From NCBI RefSeq assembly GCF_023065955.2, contig NW_026622808.1:44280475-44344474 (forward strand): a stretch of DNA of 64,000 bases, in the 5' to 3' direction. The stretch comes from Ursus arctos. Lineage: Eukaryota > Chordata > Mammalia > Carnivora > Ursidae. The notes below the pieces were generated by a model. That model was given only the letters and a program-made list of their open reading frames with translations. It did no database searches and was not told where the DNA came from. The position numbers and the translations under genes are program-made. Within the stretch, counting starts at the first letter, position 1, and each line of letters starts with the position of its first letter. Shown here piece after piece: positions 43,040-54,740 of the stretch.

Positions 43040-43145
43040 GTCTACATTCAGTTCAATTGCAGAAGCATTTATCGAGCACCTACTAGATTCTTGATGCTGT
43101 GGCTTGGGTTTTGGTGGAGGCGAACATAAATAATGGTAAGCCAGG
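43040..43145 (-). repeat. L2 LINE fragment, antisense
   Basis: GAAGCATTTATCGAGCACCT, ACTAGATTCTTGATGCTGTG fits the antisense L2/MIR-type end. Confidence 0.4.
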
Positions 43146-43289
43146 TTTTCCTAGGATCTTATAGTGTTCTCAACTCTCAATGCATCTGAATTTTCTGTAG
43201 TTAATTAACCTTACTGTTCAAGTGTAAGAACCAACCATGGACATGTTCACAAATGGGGCAATATCTTCCTGCATTAGACACATTTGATT

Positions 43290-43475
43290 TTAAAGATTTA
43301 TTTATTTAAAGAGAGAGGAACCGTGGGGGCGAAGGGCAGAGGGAGAGAGAGTCTTAAGCAGACTCTGCACTCAGTGTGGAGCTCAATGCAGGGCTTGATC
43401 TCACGACGCTGAGATTACAACCTGAGGCAAAACCAAGAGTCAGACACTTAACCGACTGCACCACCCAGGAGCCCC
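43290..43475 (-). mobile_element. Can-SINE, antisense, older copy
   Basis: TTTAAAGATTTATTTATTTA, GAGGGAGAGAGAGTCTTAAG, AATGCAGGGCTTGATCTCAC, CACCACCCAGGAGCCCC. TAGACACATTTGATTTTA (43275-43292) and TAGACACACCTGATTTTA (43476-43493) flank it with two mismatches. Confidence 0.92.
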
Positions 43476-43699
43476 TAGACACACCTGATTTTAGAGAACC
43501 TTGAGAATTAACAGATGTAATGCTGTTGATGGGATTCCTACCTTCATCCCCAGTGAATCATTTGCCTTATCTGGAAATACTCAATTGCTCCTTTTATTAG
43601 CTGAAATTAACATCTACTTTAAATTGAAAAAAAAAAAGTCATATGTACATTGTGGGTAGGGACATTGGAAAGAGAACAATGGGTATTATCTGTGAGCAC

Positions 43700-43830
43700 A
43701 ACAATTCATTCAATCAGCTAATGTGTATTGAATACCTGCTAACTCCAATATCATCAGTCAAGTTTTGGAAAGTACAATAAATGTATTAGTCACTGTCCTG
43801 CCCTTAAAGAACTAACGCTCTAATTCAGTG
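43700..43830 (-). repeat. L2 LINE 3' fragment, antisense
   Basis: CAATTCATTCAATCAGCTAA, GTGTATTGAATACCTGCTAA and GTCCTGCCCTTAAAGAACTA fit the antisense L2 3' end. Confidence 0.6.
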
Positions 43831-44079
43831 ATACCTAAAATTTCGTGTGCATAAAAAACACCAAGTGTGTATTCATACTACTCAAATTCTACTAGGTGAC
43901 CTTAAGAAATGAGCTATTAATATGCTCGGCGATATAGACGTATCGCAGCATCATTATGCAAGAGTCAGACATAAAAAGTATACTGGGTGCACTTATTAAC
44001 TGTCATGAATACACCAGACTATCAAAGAGCCTCATGAGCCTCTGTTTATTTTCATCATGATATTAACCATAATTTGTAA
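43831..44079. other. unassigned stretch
   Basis: Unique; nothing recognised. Confidence 0.35.
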
Positions 44080-44230
44080 TTATGTATTTATTTACTGGTT
44101 TTTATGTTGCTCTCTTGTCTCTGTTTTAAACTATAAGTTCCAAGAGGACAGGCATTACAGGTTCATTGTTTGCTACCATGTACCCAATGGCCTATGCAAT
44201 GCTCAGTATCAATAAAATGTTCTATCGGTA
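44080..44230 (+). repeat. L2 LINE 3' end
   Basis: TAAACTATAAGTTCCAAGAG, GACAGGCATTACAGGTTCAT and CAGTATCAATAAAATGTTC match the L2 3' end. Confidence 0.65.
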
Positions 44231-44573
44231 GTTGTGGCAGTAATGATCACAGGCTCCTTGAGAAGAATGCTGGTTCATTTTTCTTTATGTCTCTCATAAC
44301 TAATAATAAGGGCACAAAGGGGGCTTTCAGAAATACTTTTTGAATGAAAAAATCACCAGAAACAAATGTGTAGCTCATAATCGAGATTAACAAAGAAAGT
44401 GATGTAGGATTCTGCACGAAAATTTGGATGGGTGACTTTCTAAGAAGGGAAATCAATTCATCAAGTAAATGATGCAAAATAAGTCTTCATTTAAGCTAAT
44501 TAATGAAATAAATAATTCCAAAGGTGCTCCTTTAAGTTAATCTTTATACATTTCTGAAAATAGCAGTTTGGAC
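44231..44573. other. unassigned stretch
   Basis: Unique; nothing recognised. Confidence 0.35.
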
Positions 44574-44877
44574 CAATGGTTCTCAGTCCTGACTGCACGT
44601 GGAACCACCTGAAAAGCTTTACAAATTGCAGGTCCCTGGGCTTTCTCCCCGGCCCCAGAGGCTATGACTGAATTGCTCTGAATGGGTCCTGGGTGTTAGT
44701 CTGAAAGGCTCCCATTTGGGGTGACTGGGTGGCTCAGTAGGTTAAGCGGCTGCCTTCAGCTCAGGTCATGATCCCAGGGTCCTAGGATCGAGCCCCACAT
44801 GAGGCTCCCTGCTTAGCAGGGAGCCTGGTTCTCCCTCTCCCTCTGTCTCCCGGCTTGTGCTCTCACTCTCTGTCAAA

Positions 44878-44908
<31 letters not shown>

Positions 44909-44975
44909 AATATTAAAAAACAATAAAGGCTCCCCATTTGGTGCTAATATACTGTCAGGTCTAAAAACTGCTGTT
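44574..44975 (+). repeat. MER5-like hAT remnant, split by a SINE
   Basis: CAATGGTTCTCAGTCCTGAC, GAACCACCTGAAAAGCTTTA and GGGTCCTGGGTGTTAGTCTG form the left part. CTGTCAGGTCTAAAAACTGC is the decayed end after the SINE. Confidence 0.65.
44720..44924 (+). mobile_element. Can-SINE, sense, nested in MER5-like element
   Basis: GGTGACTGGGTGGCTCAGTA head, GATCCCAGGGTCCTAGGATC, (AAAT)n and AATATT tail. AAAGGCTCCCATTTGG (44704-44719) and AAAGGCTCCCCATTTGG (44925-44941) form the target duplication with one extra C. Confidence 0.96.
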
Positions 44976-44999
44976 TAAGGAAGGGATGTGTACACAATA

Positions 45000-45175
45000 T
45001 AATGTGGGCTTTGGTCAGAAAACAGAATTCAAAACCCATCTCAGTCACTTTGTAGCCATATAGATTACTTCATCTCTCAGCCTCAGGGTTTACATTTATA
45101 AAATTGGATAATAATGTCTGCCTTTTAAGGTGGTGGAGATTAGAAAGTATATAAAATTCCAATAGGTTATCATAA
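45000..45175 (+). repeat. MIR SINE
   Basis: CAAAACCCATCTCAGTCACT, CATCTCTCAGCCTCAGGGTT and AAAATTGGATAATAATGTCT are sense MIR blocks. Confidence 0.6.
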
Positions 45176-45469
45176 TTGATCACTTTTGTTATTTCTATAT
45201 GTAGGTAAGATGATTTTTGTTTACTGTCTTCAGTTTAATCCCAAACATCTTAGGTACCTGTTATGTGGAGCACAGGGGGACAGCACCTAACCTGGGTGGT
45301 GGATATGGAACCTGCATCTTTAAGAAATCAAATTGGCCAATAAGATGACAGCTTTATTATTAAAAAAGCTACCTTTTGAATGGCATACCCCTCTCAACTC
45401 ACACTATTCCAAATAAGATCTAACAAAATAAGGTCAATTGATAATAACAGAAAATCAATAATGATATTT

Positions 45470-45722
45470 AACTTTTCTTACTTATTTACCATAAGCTAGG
45501 CACTGTTCTATAAGCTCTCCATGTATCATTTCATTTAATTCTTAGAGCATCCCTATGGGATGGGGGCTTTGGCACTCTTATCATTGCCCCATTTACAAAT
45601 AAGGACAATGAGAGACAAAGGTATTAAATAATTTGCCCATTTCCCTCAGTTGGCAGGTGGCAGGGCAAAAACTTGAACCTAGGCAGTCTGATTTCAGTTG
45701 CCCTGTTCTTAATTACCCTGGT
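45470..45722 (-). repeat. MIR SINE, antisense, nearly full length
   Basis: AAGCTAGGCACTGTTCTATA, TCATTTAATTCTTAGAGCAT, CCATTTACAAATAAGGACAA, AATAATTTGCCCATTTCCCT and GAACCTAGGCAGTCTGATTT cover the element. Confidence 0.8.
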
Positions 45723-46339
45723 CCAATCTCTTTCTCCTAGAAAATAGCCCTATATAAATATATCTACAAAGCTGAGTAAGGGAAATGACACCTCACTAGT
45801 CTGATACAATGCTGTGTTTGAGGACTGGGTGAAGGATGTCAAACAGAAACAAAATGGACAGTATATGAGTTACAGAGAACCCCTACAGGCCATGGAACAA
45901 TTTTTGAAAGCTATATATTGAACAAACGATTTTACATCTAAGTATTTCTCACACGTAGTTTTTCTTGGGAAATAAGAAACACTTTCTTGTCGTTTTAGTA
46001 TTTTCAGCTGCAGCTCTCCTCTCTATCCCTCAATTGAATTACATAGGAGACAAAGGCCAGGAATGTGTCACTAATAGAGTTGAATCTCATCTACATTCAA
46101 GCCTCTTGTCCAGGACAGCCCCATAATTACCCTGAGCTCCTTTGTCCACTTGCTGTCTAATGCACATTAGGGTGGGTGGACCATTGATAGCTTGGAATGA
46201 CTCTTCTTTTTAAGGGAATGCGTGGATGTCTCCGGAAGCCAAACTGTATCTGTAACTTTTTTCTCTAGAAATTGGTTGCATTGTGCTGTTTACCCGAAAT
46301 GTGAAAACTATCACAGGGAACGTGACTTTTGGTTAAGTT
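45723..46339. other. unassigned stretch
   Basis: Unique; nothing recognised. Confidence 0.4.
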
Positions 46340-46470
46340 CATTCATTTCCTTATTCGACAAACACTAATTGCTCAATAACCTAAGGCCCAACTGTAGTAG
46401 GTACTGCGTATAGAACTGGAAGGAACATAGTGTCTTCCCCTAGAAGCGCATAATCTGGGGGAGCTCCAAG
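46340..46470 (-). repeat. L2 LINE fragment, antisense
   Basis: TTCATTCATTTCCTTATTCG, ACAAACACTAATTGCTCAAT and GTAGTAGGTACTGCGTATAG fit the antisense L2 3' end. Confidence 0.5.
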
Positions 46471-46649
46471 TAAAGGACTTACGTTCTTGTCCTGTGACTT
46501 GATGAGACAACTTTATGAATAAGGGAAACTAAAGGGAGTTTGGTCTTTCTCTGGCCTCACCACTCATCATAGCCCAGTCCTTCCACCTGCTTTGGTCCAG
46601 CCCTGTGGCCGTAGGTAGGGCAGAGGTCTGCCGGCCAGTGGAACTTGAC

Positions 46650-46835
46650 CTGAGTCCCTGCTCCTCCCCTTCTCAGTGGTGTCATCCTAGACAGCTTACT
46701 TAGCCTCTCTAGGTTTCTCATATATAAAATGGGAGTGATCAAAAGCCTTCTCTCCCAGGGGTGGTGTGAGAATTCAAGAGCTGCCATGTCTGCTCTTATC
46801 TGAGCGTCTCACACATACAGGTGCTTGGTAAAGGC
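46650..46835 (+). repeat. MIR SINE
   Basis: GACAGCTTACTTAGCCTCTC, TTCTCATATATAAAATGGGA, GTGGTGTGAGAATTCAAGAG and CAGGTGCTTGGTAAAGGCTC are sense MIR blocks. Confidence 0.65.
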
Positions 46836-46867
46836 TCAGGATGATGATTTATCTTCAGAACGTTTTG

Positions 46868-46868
<1 letters not shown>

Positions 46869-46917
<49 letters not shown>
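46869..46917. repeat. (GT)n microsatellite
   Basis: About twenty-four uninterrupted units. Confidence 0.98.
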
Positions 46918-46918
<1 letters not shown>

Positions 46919-48159
46919 CTCCTCCACAAAGGAGATCTCTGAGATTTCTCGCATGTCAAACAACCTCAGATTCCCAAACATCAAACACGGAAACAAGGGC
47001 TAGCAAACTGCGAAAGGATCGAAGTACCCCGATGGTGGTCATGTGTATGAAAAGGCCCTGAACCTTGACTACTGTCTAGCTGGAAACACTGCTGACCCAA
47101 CAGCAGGAAATAAGGATAATTTTTTAAAGCATTTTAAGAAAATAAACAAATATCTCTGCCAATGGTTTAATAGTGAAGGAGAGACTTCTTGCTAATCTGG
47201 GCTGTATAAACTTATGTATTTGAGATATTTTCCAGTTTTTCCTCTCACACAGTAGAACGTTGAAAGGTAGAATGTTTATTTTACCCTATTGAAAACAGAC
47301 TTCCCTGAGGTTTTGGCCAACAGTTGAACTTAGTGTTTTTATTTATGGCATTCTCTGCCGCATGCCTGACTGACGCCAAACACAGGAGCCCTGATTAATT
47401 TTGTGCTTGTCTTGCAAAGTGATTTAGAGTAATTGAGGCTCTTCGGATTCTCGAGAGTCATTTCCTTTGGAAATGGATACAGTTTGGGTCTGGACAAAGT
47501 AGAGCAATTTGAAAGTAATGGAGTGCCTTCAGTTTTTTTTAGAGGGCTACGTTTGCAAACCTTTGGAGTTTAGGAACTGGTGGGCAACAGTGAATGTCAA
47601 AGACTTGGGCCCCTGCAAAAAATATGATCACTGTGCTTAAGAGCTGGCACCCTGGGAATGTTATCCCTTCACTTCCACCCTCTTTTCCCAATGTTTTGGG
47701 TTGAGTTGGGTTGCTGAGGAATAAAGTGCAGTAATGATAGAGTATAAATCTGCTGCTAAAAATTCAACTCACCAGCTTATTTTTCTCTCCTTGATAAAGT
47801 GGCTCCTAAAGGGCCAGATACATGCAAACGATCTTGCCTTCTCCCTCTAGCCTACCCCTACCCCCAGCCTCTGGAGACGGGGGCTGAGCTCTGAAGAGGA
47901 GGGAGGACCTGCCCCTGTGCTTGCAAACTCACAACCCCCAGGGGTGCTTTCTCTCCCGAGAGTGACAGGCAGCAGCCCTGCGGTTCTGCTCTACTCCTGG
48001 GATTTGCTGACTAGGTAGAGTGGCTCATGGAGAAAATACAAACTAAGGAAAAATGCAAAACCACAGAAATACTATCAAGTTACTGCAAACAAACTCTGTG
48101 TACCCTTTCTCACACTTCATATTTTTGCAAAGAAATAATGTTCCTCTATTGAAGATCCC
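46918..48159. other. unassigned, repeat-poor stretch
   Basis: Over 1.2 kb without a recognised repeat. 47150-47520 is information-rich with several TAATT/ATTA words; 47830-47990 is GC-richer. No open frame of note. Confidence 0.4.
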
Positions 48160-48390
48160 AGCCTGACCTCCTTCAGGTAGACTTGCTCATCCTTCTAGAC
48201 CTAGTGCAAATTCCACCTGTCCCCGAAGCTTCCCTGACAGCTGCATGAAGCTTTTATGTTTCCGGTGGGTATCCCGTGTACTATGCCTTCCATTCACCAG
48301 CAGGTGATCCTGTTCGGGACAGGGGCATGTCTTGTTCACCTTTCTATCTCCAAACATTTCACTGAAGAGAGGATGTGAAGTGACACTGAG
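48160..48390 (+). repeat. L2 LINE 3' region
   Basis: CTAGTGCAAATTCCACCTGT, CCCGAAGCTTCCCTGACAGC and GGGACAGGGGCATGTCTTGT follow sense L2 ('caaatgtcacctcc..gaagccttccctgac ... gggcagggac'). Confidence 0.6.
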
Positions 48391-48480
48391 CTCATGGCTA
48401 CTTTGCATCTGATATGGAGATGCAGGCTCTCCCTCTCATGTGTCGGGAAGCTTAGGCAGCTCAGGGGCTGGGTACTAAGG

Positions 48481-48506
48481 ATCTCTCTCTCTCTCTCTCT
48501 CTCTCC
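48481..48506. repeat. (TC)n microsatellite
   Basis: Twelve TC units directly beside the 3' end of the antisense L1, where a tail-derived poly-T would be expected. Confidence 0.95.
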
Positions 48507-49400
48507 AGGTATACAACTGAGTGGTTTGACAAGTTTATACATTATGCTGTGCTCATCACAAGTGTAGCTGCCATCTGTCCCATTACATCGCTATTCCAGT
48601 ATCCTTGACTGTATTCCTCACGTTGTGCCTCTTATTTCTGTGACTTACTCCTTCTATAACTGGAGGCCTATATCTCCCTCTCCCTTTCACCCATTTTCCC
48701 CAACCTCCCATCCTCCTCCCTTCTGGCAACTATCAGATTGTTCTCTGTATTTACAGGTCTAATTTTGCTTTTTGTTTGCTCATTATAATTTTTTTTAGAT
48801 TCTATTTATGAATGAAATCATATGGTATTTGTCTTTCTCAATCTGACTTATTTCACTTAGCATAATACCCTCTAGGTCCATCCACATTGTCTCAAATGGC
48901 ACAATCTCATCCCTTTTTATAGCTGTGTAATATTCCATTACATATTCCCCCCCCAATCTTCCTTATCTAGTTATCTATCGATAGACACATAGGCTGTTTC
49001 CATGCCTTGGCTACTGTAAGCAATGCTGCAATAAACATAGAGGTGCATGTACCTCTTTGAGTTAGTGTTTTCTTCTTCTCTGGGTAAATACCCAATCATG
49101 GAATTCTTGGATCATATGAGAGTTCTATTTAAAATTTTTAGAGCAGCCTCCATACTGTTTTCCACAGTGGCTGCATCAGTTTGCATTCCCACCAACAGTG
49201 CATGAGGATTCCTTTTTCTTCACATCCTCACCAACATTTGTTGTTTCCTGTCTTTTTAATTTTAGCCATTCTGACAAGTGTGAGGTGATCTCTCATTGTG
49301 CTTTTGATTTGCATTTCCCTGATGATGAGTGATGTTGAGCATCTTTCCACATGTCTCTTGGTCATCTGCATGTATTCTTTGGGAAAAAATGTTTGGCTAC
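48507..49400 (-). mobile_element. L1 3' part, antisense
   Basis: TGGTTTGACAAGTTTATACA, CATAATACCCTCTAGGTCCA, GTGTAATATTCCATTACATA, GCAATGCTGCAATAAACATA, TTTGCATTCCCACCAACAGT and GTGATCTCTCATTGTGCTTT are reverse-complement L1 3' UTR plus the ORF2 end. The copy is old, with frame breaks. Confidence 0.9.
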
Positions 49401-49572
49401 TTTTCTTGTTAGTGGTAGGTATCCTTTGGATTCACTTTTTTCATATAGTAGTGGTCAGATTTCACTCACATGTGGGCCTGGGAAAGAGATCTGGGAAATG
49501 GACAAATGAACATTTCTCACCAACCATTTGATTTAAAGTATTTAGGTGTTTTAAGATACATCTGGGATTTTT

Positions 49573-49754
49573 AAAAACAGATATTTATTTATTTGAGAGA
49601 GAGAGAGAGCATGAGCAAGGGGAGGGATAGAGGGAGAGGGAAAAGCAGGTCCCTGATGAGCAAGGAGCCCGAAGTGGGGCTTGTCCCAGGATGCTGAGAT
49701 CATGACCTGAGCCGAAGGTAAGTGCTTAACCTACTGAGCCAACCAGGCACCCCA
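49573..49754 (-). mobile_element. Can-SINE, antisense
   Basis: AAAAACAGATATTTATTTAT, GAGAGAGAGAGAGAGCATGA, GATGCTGAGATCATGACCTG, GAGCCAACCAGGCACCCC. Flanks CATCTGGGATTTTT and CATGGGATTTGTTT suggest a decayed target duplication. Confidence 0.9.
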
Positions 49755-51429
49755 TGGGATTTGTTTAAATCAGATACGGTAACACATGCAAACAAGGAAA
49801 TGATGGTCATGAAGGAAGAATTTCTGGTGCTCACAAATACCTAGAAATAGGAAGCACATCACTCCATCAAGGGCTACATGGGAAAGTCCCAGCATCAGCC
49901 AGGAGGTAGAGGGAGCAAGGGAGAAATATGGCAAGAGCTCTTATTGTGGTTTCTGCAGGAAGAAACTTCTGAGGCAGGTAAACAGCTTTAGGATTGGTTT
50001 GTTGAAATAATCTCAGTGGACTCTGCAGCACAGAATCTGATTTAGTCCTCTGGGATCTGGCCCTGGGGTGAATAAGGCTAGTGGATACTGGCCTACAGTA
50101 CAAACTAGATAAGAGGGGATGAGTGGTGAATATGGGCTTTGGATCGATTGGTTTGCACATGGAAGGTACCCTCATGAGGGAATTGTTTGCTTTCTGAAGG
50201 AATTAGCCAACTCTGGGAAGGACAGTCTCTTCCAAGTCAGCAAGGCCCCATGATGTCAAAGCATCAGAATAAAAACACTTCAGTACATTAGACCTGACTA
50301 GCTCACAAGATGACACCTTTGCTTGGTCTTTTCTGATAAGAGTTCTTCATTGAGCTCTGGAGCTAACATCATAATGACACCTTGGACTGAAAAGGGAAAA
50401 AAATGAAAAGGAAAGAAGAAGAAAGGCAACAAGGAAGAAAGGAAAATCTTGAAAAAGAAAAAAATGTAGAGGGGAAAGGGAACTAATCACACAGTATATG
50501 CTCAGAATATAGTTGATGAATGGATAAATAAATATCAGTGTATCTATCATTTTCCTATCAAATCATATTGTAGCATTAATATGAATGCAAGTCCCTGTGT
50601 TAGACCACTGGAGATATTTGCAACTTAAGCCTTATGTAATCACAGCTTTGTGTGCCGTCAATTTGTGCTCTCACAGAACGGATGGATGGATGGATTTTCC
50701 ACAGCCCTAAAATTACAGCTTGTAAGGAGTAAGCTAGCTGGTCTACTTGGAGGGTGTTTCCTGCACACTCACTTAAGGGACTGTTCAATCACTTAATCAC
50801 CAAGTGTAGTTTGTAGGTTTAAGAATGACATTTGTGATTCCAGGTGAAATCTCAGTGGAAGGACTGCTCACACTCCGAATTCTGAATCTATCTATGAGTA
50901 TATCCAGGGATGCTTTTTTTTTTTTTTAAATCTTACTTTCTAAGGCAGACAAATGACTTCAGGAAGGATTTGACACTGAGTTACTTTACAAATAAACACC
51001 TCCAATAAATGGAAGTGTTTGTTTGCAAATCATTGTAAATCAGCTTGTCAGGGAGACTGGGACCAGAGAAATCTGGGAGCTGAGAGTTACAAGGTAGCCA
51101 AGATTCACAGATCGTGCCAAGATCAATCAGCAGCGATGAGAGCAAAAATAACAGGTCTCTAGGGAAATAGGATCAATTTACAACAATGTGATCTACATAC
51201 AACTTTTTGAGTTTACCTTTGCTGAGTTCAATTCTCTGAGATGATGGTGGAGGTTAGATAGGTACCCTGCATTCAAGTAGCTGAAAACTCAATTTTTCAA
51301 TCATTAGAAAGACTAGAAGTAACTTAGGATCTATAGTCAATCTGTCATAAATTTGTAGTGGGGTGGTGACCCAGCTGGGCATAAAAGGGGATTGGGGTTC
51401 TAACAACCTCTCCTCTCCACGCAGGCATT
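49755..51429. other. unassigned, repeat-poor stretch
   Basis: 1.7 kb with no recognised repeat beyond a purine tract at 50390-50480 and a poly-T near 50915. No gene seen. Confidence 0.4.
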
Positions 51430-51870
51430 GATTTACATAAATTGATGTATGTGGCAAATTGAAGGCAAAATGTCCTTAGTTCTTCATACCTCCTCTCCCC
51501 TGTATCCATGTCTACTGCATGGCCAATACTTGCCAATAATTAACTTTAGCAAATAGAATGTGGAAGAGACAGTGGGCCAGCTCCATGTCTAGGTTCAAGA
51601 GACCTGTGTGCTTCTGCTTTCTCTCTTGGGAGCTCTGGTGCACCTGTGTGAACAAGCCTAGCGAGTCCACAGGATGATGAGATAGGGACCCTAGCATGCC
51701 ATTGCTCCAGTCAACATCCAGCCATCATTGACTGGCAAGGTCCCAGAAGACCTGCCTGGATATGCATGAGTAAGCCTAGCCAAGGTTCACCCAGCCTGGC
51801 CCAGTTCAGCAGTGCTACCTGATTGATGAGTATAGTCACAAGCAAAAATTAATTTTTATTATATGCCATT
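51430..51870 (+). repeat. ancient LTR-like dispersed repeat, family uncertain
   Basis: AATAGAATGTGGAAGAGACA, GGGCCAGCTCCATGTCTAGG, TCAAGAGACCTGTGTGCTTC, TGCTTTCTCTCTTGGGAGC and a CCAGCCTGGCCCAGTTCAGC end follow a remembered old mammalian repeat. Same word types recur in 7330-7575. Confidence 0.45.
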
Positions 51871-52194
51871 GCAGTTTTATAGCTGTAGCATTACTATGGC
51901 AATAGCTGCTGCAATGTGCAGAAATGCTTTGATCTTCGGGAGAAAGAGTAGAAGGTGTGTGCACTCACTTTTCATTTCTGATCAATCACCAGGTGGTGCT
52001 CATTTTATGTCCTGGAGCTCTCACTGATCCATCCGCAGCTCATTGTCCTCACTGCCACTCACTCAGCCCAGTTATCTTCAACGCCTGAAACTTCTTGAGC
52101 TGTCTGGTACCACTGGGCATGTTCCTCCATATATCATTAGAATCTTGAGTTTTGGAAGATTTGGAACCCAATTTTATTGAGAGACAAGGGGCAT

Positions 52195-52480
52195 GGATTA
52201 ACATTTATCGGGCACCTACTTTATTCTAGGCACTTAACTAAGCTTATTAATAAAGTAAATTACAAACATAATCATACTCATAATAAAATAGCAGTCAAGA
52301 TTTATTGAGGACTTTCTATGCGGCAGGCCCTGAGTTAGGGACTTAGATGTTTTATTTCACTCTTTGGAAAAACCCTAAGAGGTTGGTGTTATCAATGTTT
52401 CCATGACATGGTTAAGGAAAGGAGCCTTCCCAGCTCTTCTCTGAGTTGGCCTAAGTCACATGGCAGGTAAGTGGGAGGGC
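52195..52480 (-). repeat. MIR/L2-type repeats, antisense
   Basis: TTTATCGGGCACCTACTTTA, then a second start at 52305 (GAGGACTTTCTATGCGGCAG), CCCTAAGAGGTTGGTGTTAT and CTAAGTCACATGGCAGGTAA. At least one antisense MIR is clear. Confidence 0.6.
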
Positions 52481-53260
52481 CAATCGATATTTATATGTAT
52501 TTGCTCTCATTTGATGATCTCTATGAAAGGAATTGGTCCAAAGGTGGCATCACTCATTTGACTTGAGATGGGTGCCAAGGATCCACTTGGCTGTGTGGCC
52601 ACCTGTTCATGTATTCAAAACCCTGGGATTCTCCACTAGGACAAAATACATGTATTTGGGCAGATAGGGAGAGGGAGAAATTAAGAGCAAGGAAATAGCT
52701 TTTTTCCCAGGCACAGAGGGACATTTGGGCTGAGTTGGTAAGCCTTTATACTTCCTGCAGTTAAAAAAAAAAGTACAGTAATTAAAGCAAAACAAGTAGC
52801 AGAACTCCCAGGATAGATATTCCATGTTCTACCAGGGACTCCCACTTCCCTCTCAGACTGAACAGCTTTGTGTGTGCTAGGGAGCCTCGAAAGGAGTCTA
52901 TTGTTCTATTTGGGCCACTAACAGTGAAGATCACCAACGTCACGGGCACTGTGGGCACTCTGCACGGGCACACCTGTGTTCCTCTGAGCTTTATTTTCAC
53001 AGTCTTCAGATTATTACCCCTAATGTGAGAGACCTAGAAGAGTAGTCTCCTTTCCCTGTTGTAGGGAGCTGGTTGTGGGAGAGAAAACGTGATGATCAGG
53101 GGTGTCATAGAGACATTTGGTTGAGGAAGTTAACGAAGGCCTGGCTTCATTGTAGCCTCCATTTTTCTCTCATACTGCACATTTAATCCCGCTGCAAACC
53201 CTACTGGCTCCACCTTCATGTTCAGAATGTGACCACCTGTCACTTCCACCCCTGCTTTTG
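52481..53260. other. unassigned stretch
   Basis: Unique; nothing recognised. Confidence 0.4.
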
Positions 53261-53885
53261 AAATTGACACCATCTTCATTTTGCCTGGGTGTCTGCAGCA
53301 GCCTGCACCCTGGTCTCCCTGCCTCAAAAACATGGGCACATGGACACTGTTATAATAAGAGAACAAGTCATTTCTCTGCCTAAAATGTACCCATGGCTCC
53401 CAACTCATTCTTAGAAAAACCAAAGTCCTCACAGGGCCCATAGGGCCTTACAAGGTGTGGCCGGCTGCTCTCCTTCTCACTCACTCCACCTCAGCCATAC
53501 CAACCTCCTTGTAACATGCCTAGCCTCCTCCCACCCCAGGGTGCTTTCATTTGTCAACCCCCAGATACCCTCAAGGGCCCTGCTTTACTTCCTTCAAGTC
53601 TTTGCTCAATGTCACCTCCACTCTATCGCCATTGCTAAGACTGCCATGTTTAAACACTGTCATCTCCCACTGCACTCCCTAATGATTGCTCAAGCTCTTT
53701 CTTGCTCTGTGGCACTCATCATCTCCCAAAATATTATACAACTTACCTGTTAGTTTATTGGCCTTCTTCCTGTATAGACCAGAGTCTCGTGAAGCCAGAA
53801 ATCTTTGTGTCTTTGGTTTGCTGATAGTGCCTGACAAAACTATATGTTCAGTGAGTTTGTGTTGAATAAATGGGTGAACTTTAAC
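53261..53885 (+). repeat. L2 LINE, sense, long copy
   Basis: ATGGCTCCCAACTCATTCTT, GGGCCTTACAAGGTGTGGCC, TTCCTTCAAGTCTTTGCTCA, ATGTCACCTCCACTCTATCG and GTGAGTTTGTGTTGAATAAA follow the last ~600 bases of L2 to its end. The 98-codon frame at 53457-53753 is decayed L2, not a gene. Confidence 0.85.
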
Positions 53886-53892
53886 AGGGCAT

Positions 53893-54122
53893 ACTTTAGT
53901 GTGGTGTTTAAGAACATGGGCCACGGAGTCAGACTACCTGGGTCAAAATTCCTGCTCTACCACTTACTAGTCTTGGGACATTTACCTCCCCTCTCTAAGC
54001 CTCTGTTTCCCCATCTGCAAAATGGGCATGCTAATAGAATACAACTCATAGAGAGAATGCATACAGGATGCTTAACTCAGCATGTGGCATATATTAAACA
54101 CTCAATAAATATTAAATGTTAT
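53893..54122 (+). repeat. MIR SINE, nearly full length
   Basis: GTGTTTAAGAACATGGGCCA, GAGTCAGACTACCTGGGTCA, CTACCACTTACTAGTCTTGG, CATCTGCAAAATGGGCATGC and CACTCAATAAATATTAAATG cover MIR from head to tail; the best copy in the window. Confidence 0.92.
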
Positions 54123-54199
54123 TAGATACTTTGAAAATCAGTATTCAAATTCTTCTTTTGCTTTCTTTGGAGGTGGTTACAGAACAAAAAGGAAATATG

Positions 54200-54360
54200 G
54201 AGGAAGGGTGTTAGTATTCAATGAACACATCAGCTCATTCAATCCTCACAACCGTCCTATGAGACAGTGTTATTTTCCCTGTTCAAAAAATGAGGCCATG
54301 GAATCTCAGCCACGTTGAGTAAAATGCCCAAGGTCACATAGGAAGCAGAGCATGCTTAAC
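54200..54360 (-). repeat. MIR SINE, antisense
   Basis: CATTCAATCCTCACAACCGT, CCTATGAGACAGTGTTATTT and TGCCCAAGGTCACATAGGAA are reverse-complement MIR. Together with 53893 it makes an inverted MIR pair 78 bases apart. Confidence 0.8.
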
Positions 54361-54379
54361 ATCCATATTTGCTGTATCC

Positions 54380-54740
54380 TATTGGCCTTACTCTTGCCAC
54401 TGCAACATGCTCTGTTTCTCTACCCCTGCTGTAGCAACCTCCAGTATCTTCACATTCCCTGAATACCTCTGCTTTTTCCCAAAAGTTGACTTGTTTGCTC
54501 TGTCTGAACTCACCTTTCCCTTCACTTAGTCCCCTTGAAATCCTATCTTTTCAGGTCCTGCTCAAATGCCACCTCCTCCCAAACCTTTGAATGGTGTCCT
54601 CTGCTCTGTTTAAGACATTCACTGACTTGTTTCCTTGCGCTCTAGTTGTTCTGCACCATCTTCCTCCCACATAAGGCTTCCTCCCACTTTCAAGGATGTC
54701 CTTGAATTTGGAAACTGCACAAGGCTCATCTTTGCACCTC
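54380..54740 (+). repeat. L2-like LINE fragment
   Basis: CTCTGCTTTTTCCCAAAAGT, CAGGTCCTGCTCAAATGCCA and CACCTCCTCCCAAACCTTTG resemble sense L2 ('tcaggtctctgctcaaatgtcacctcc'). Confidence 0.5.
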
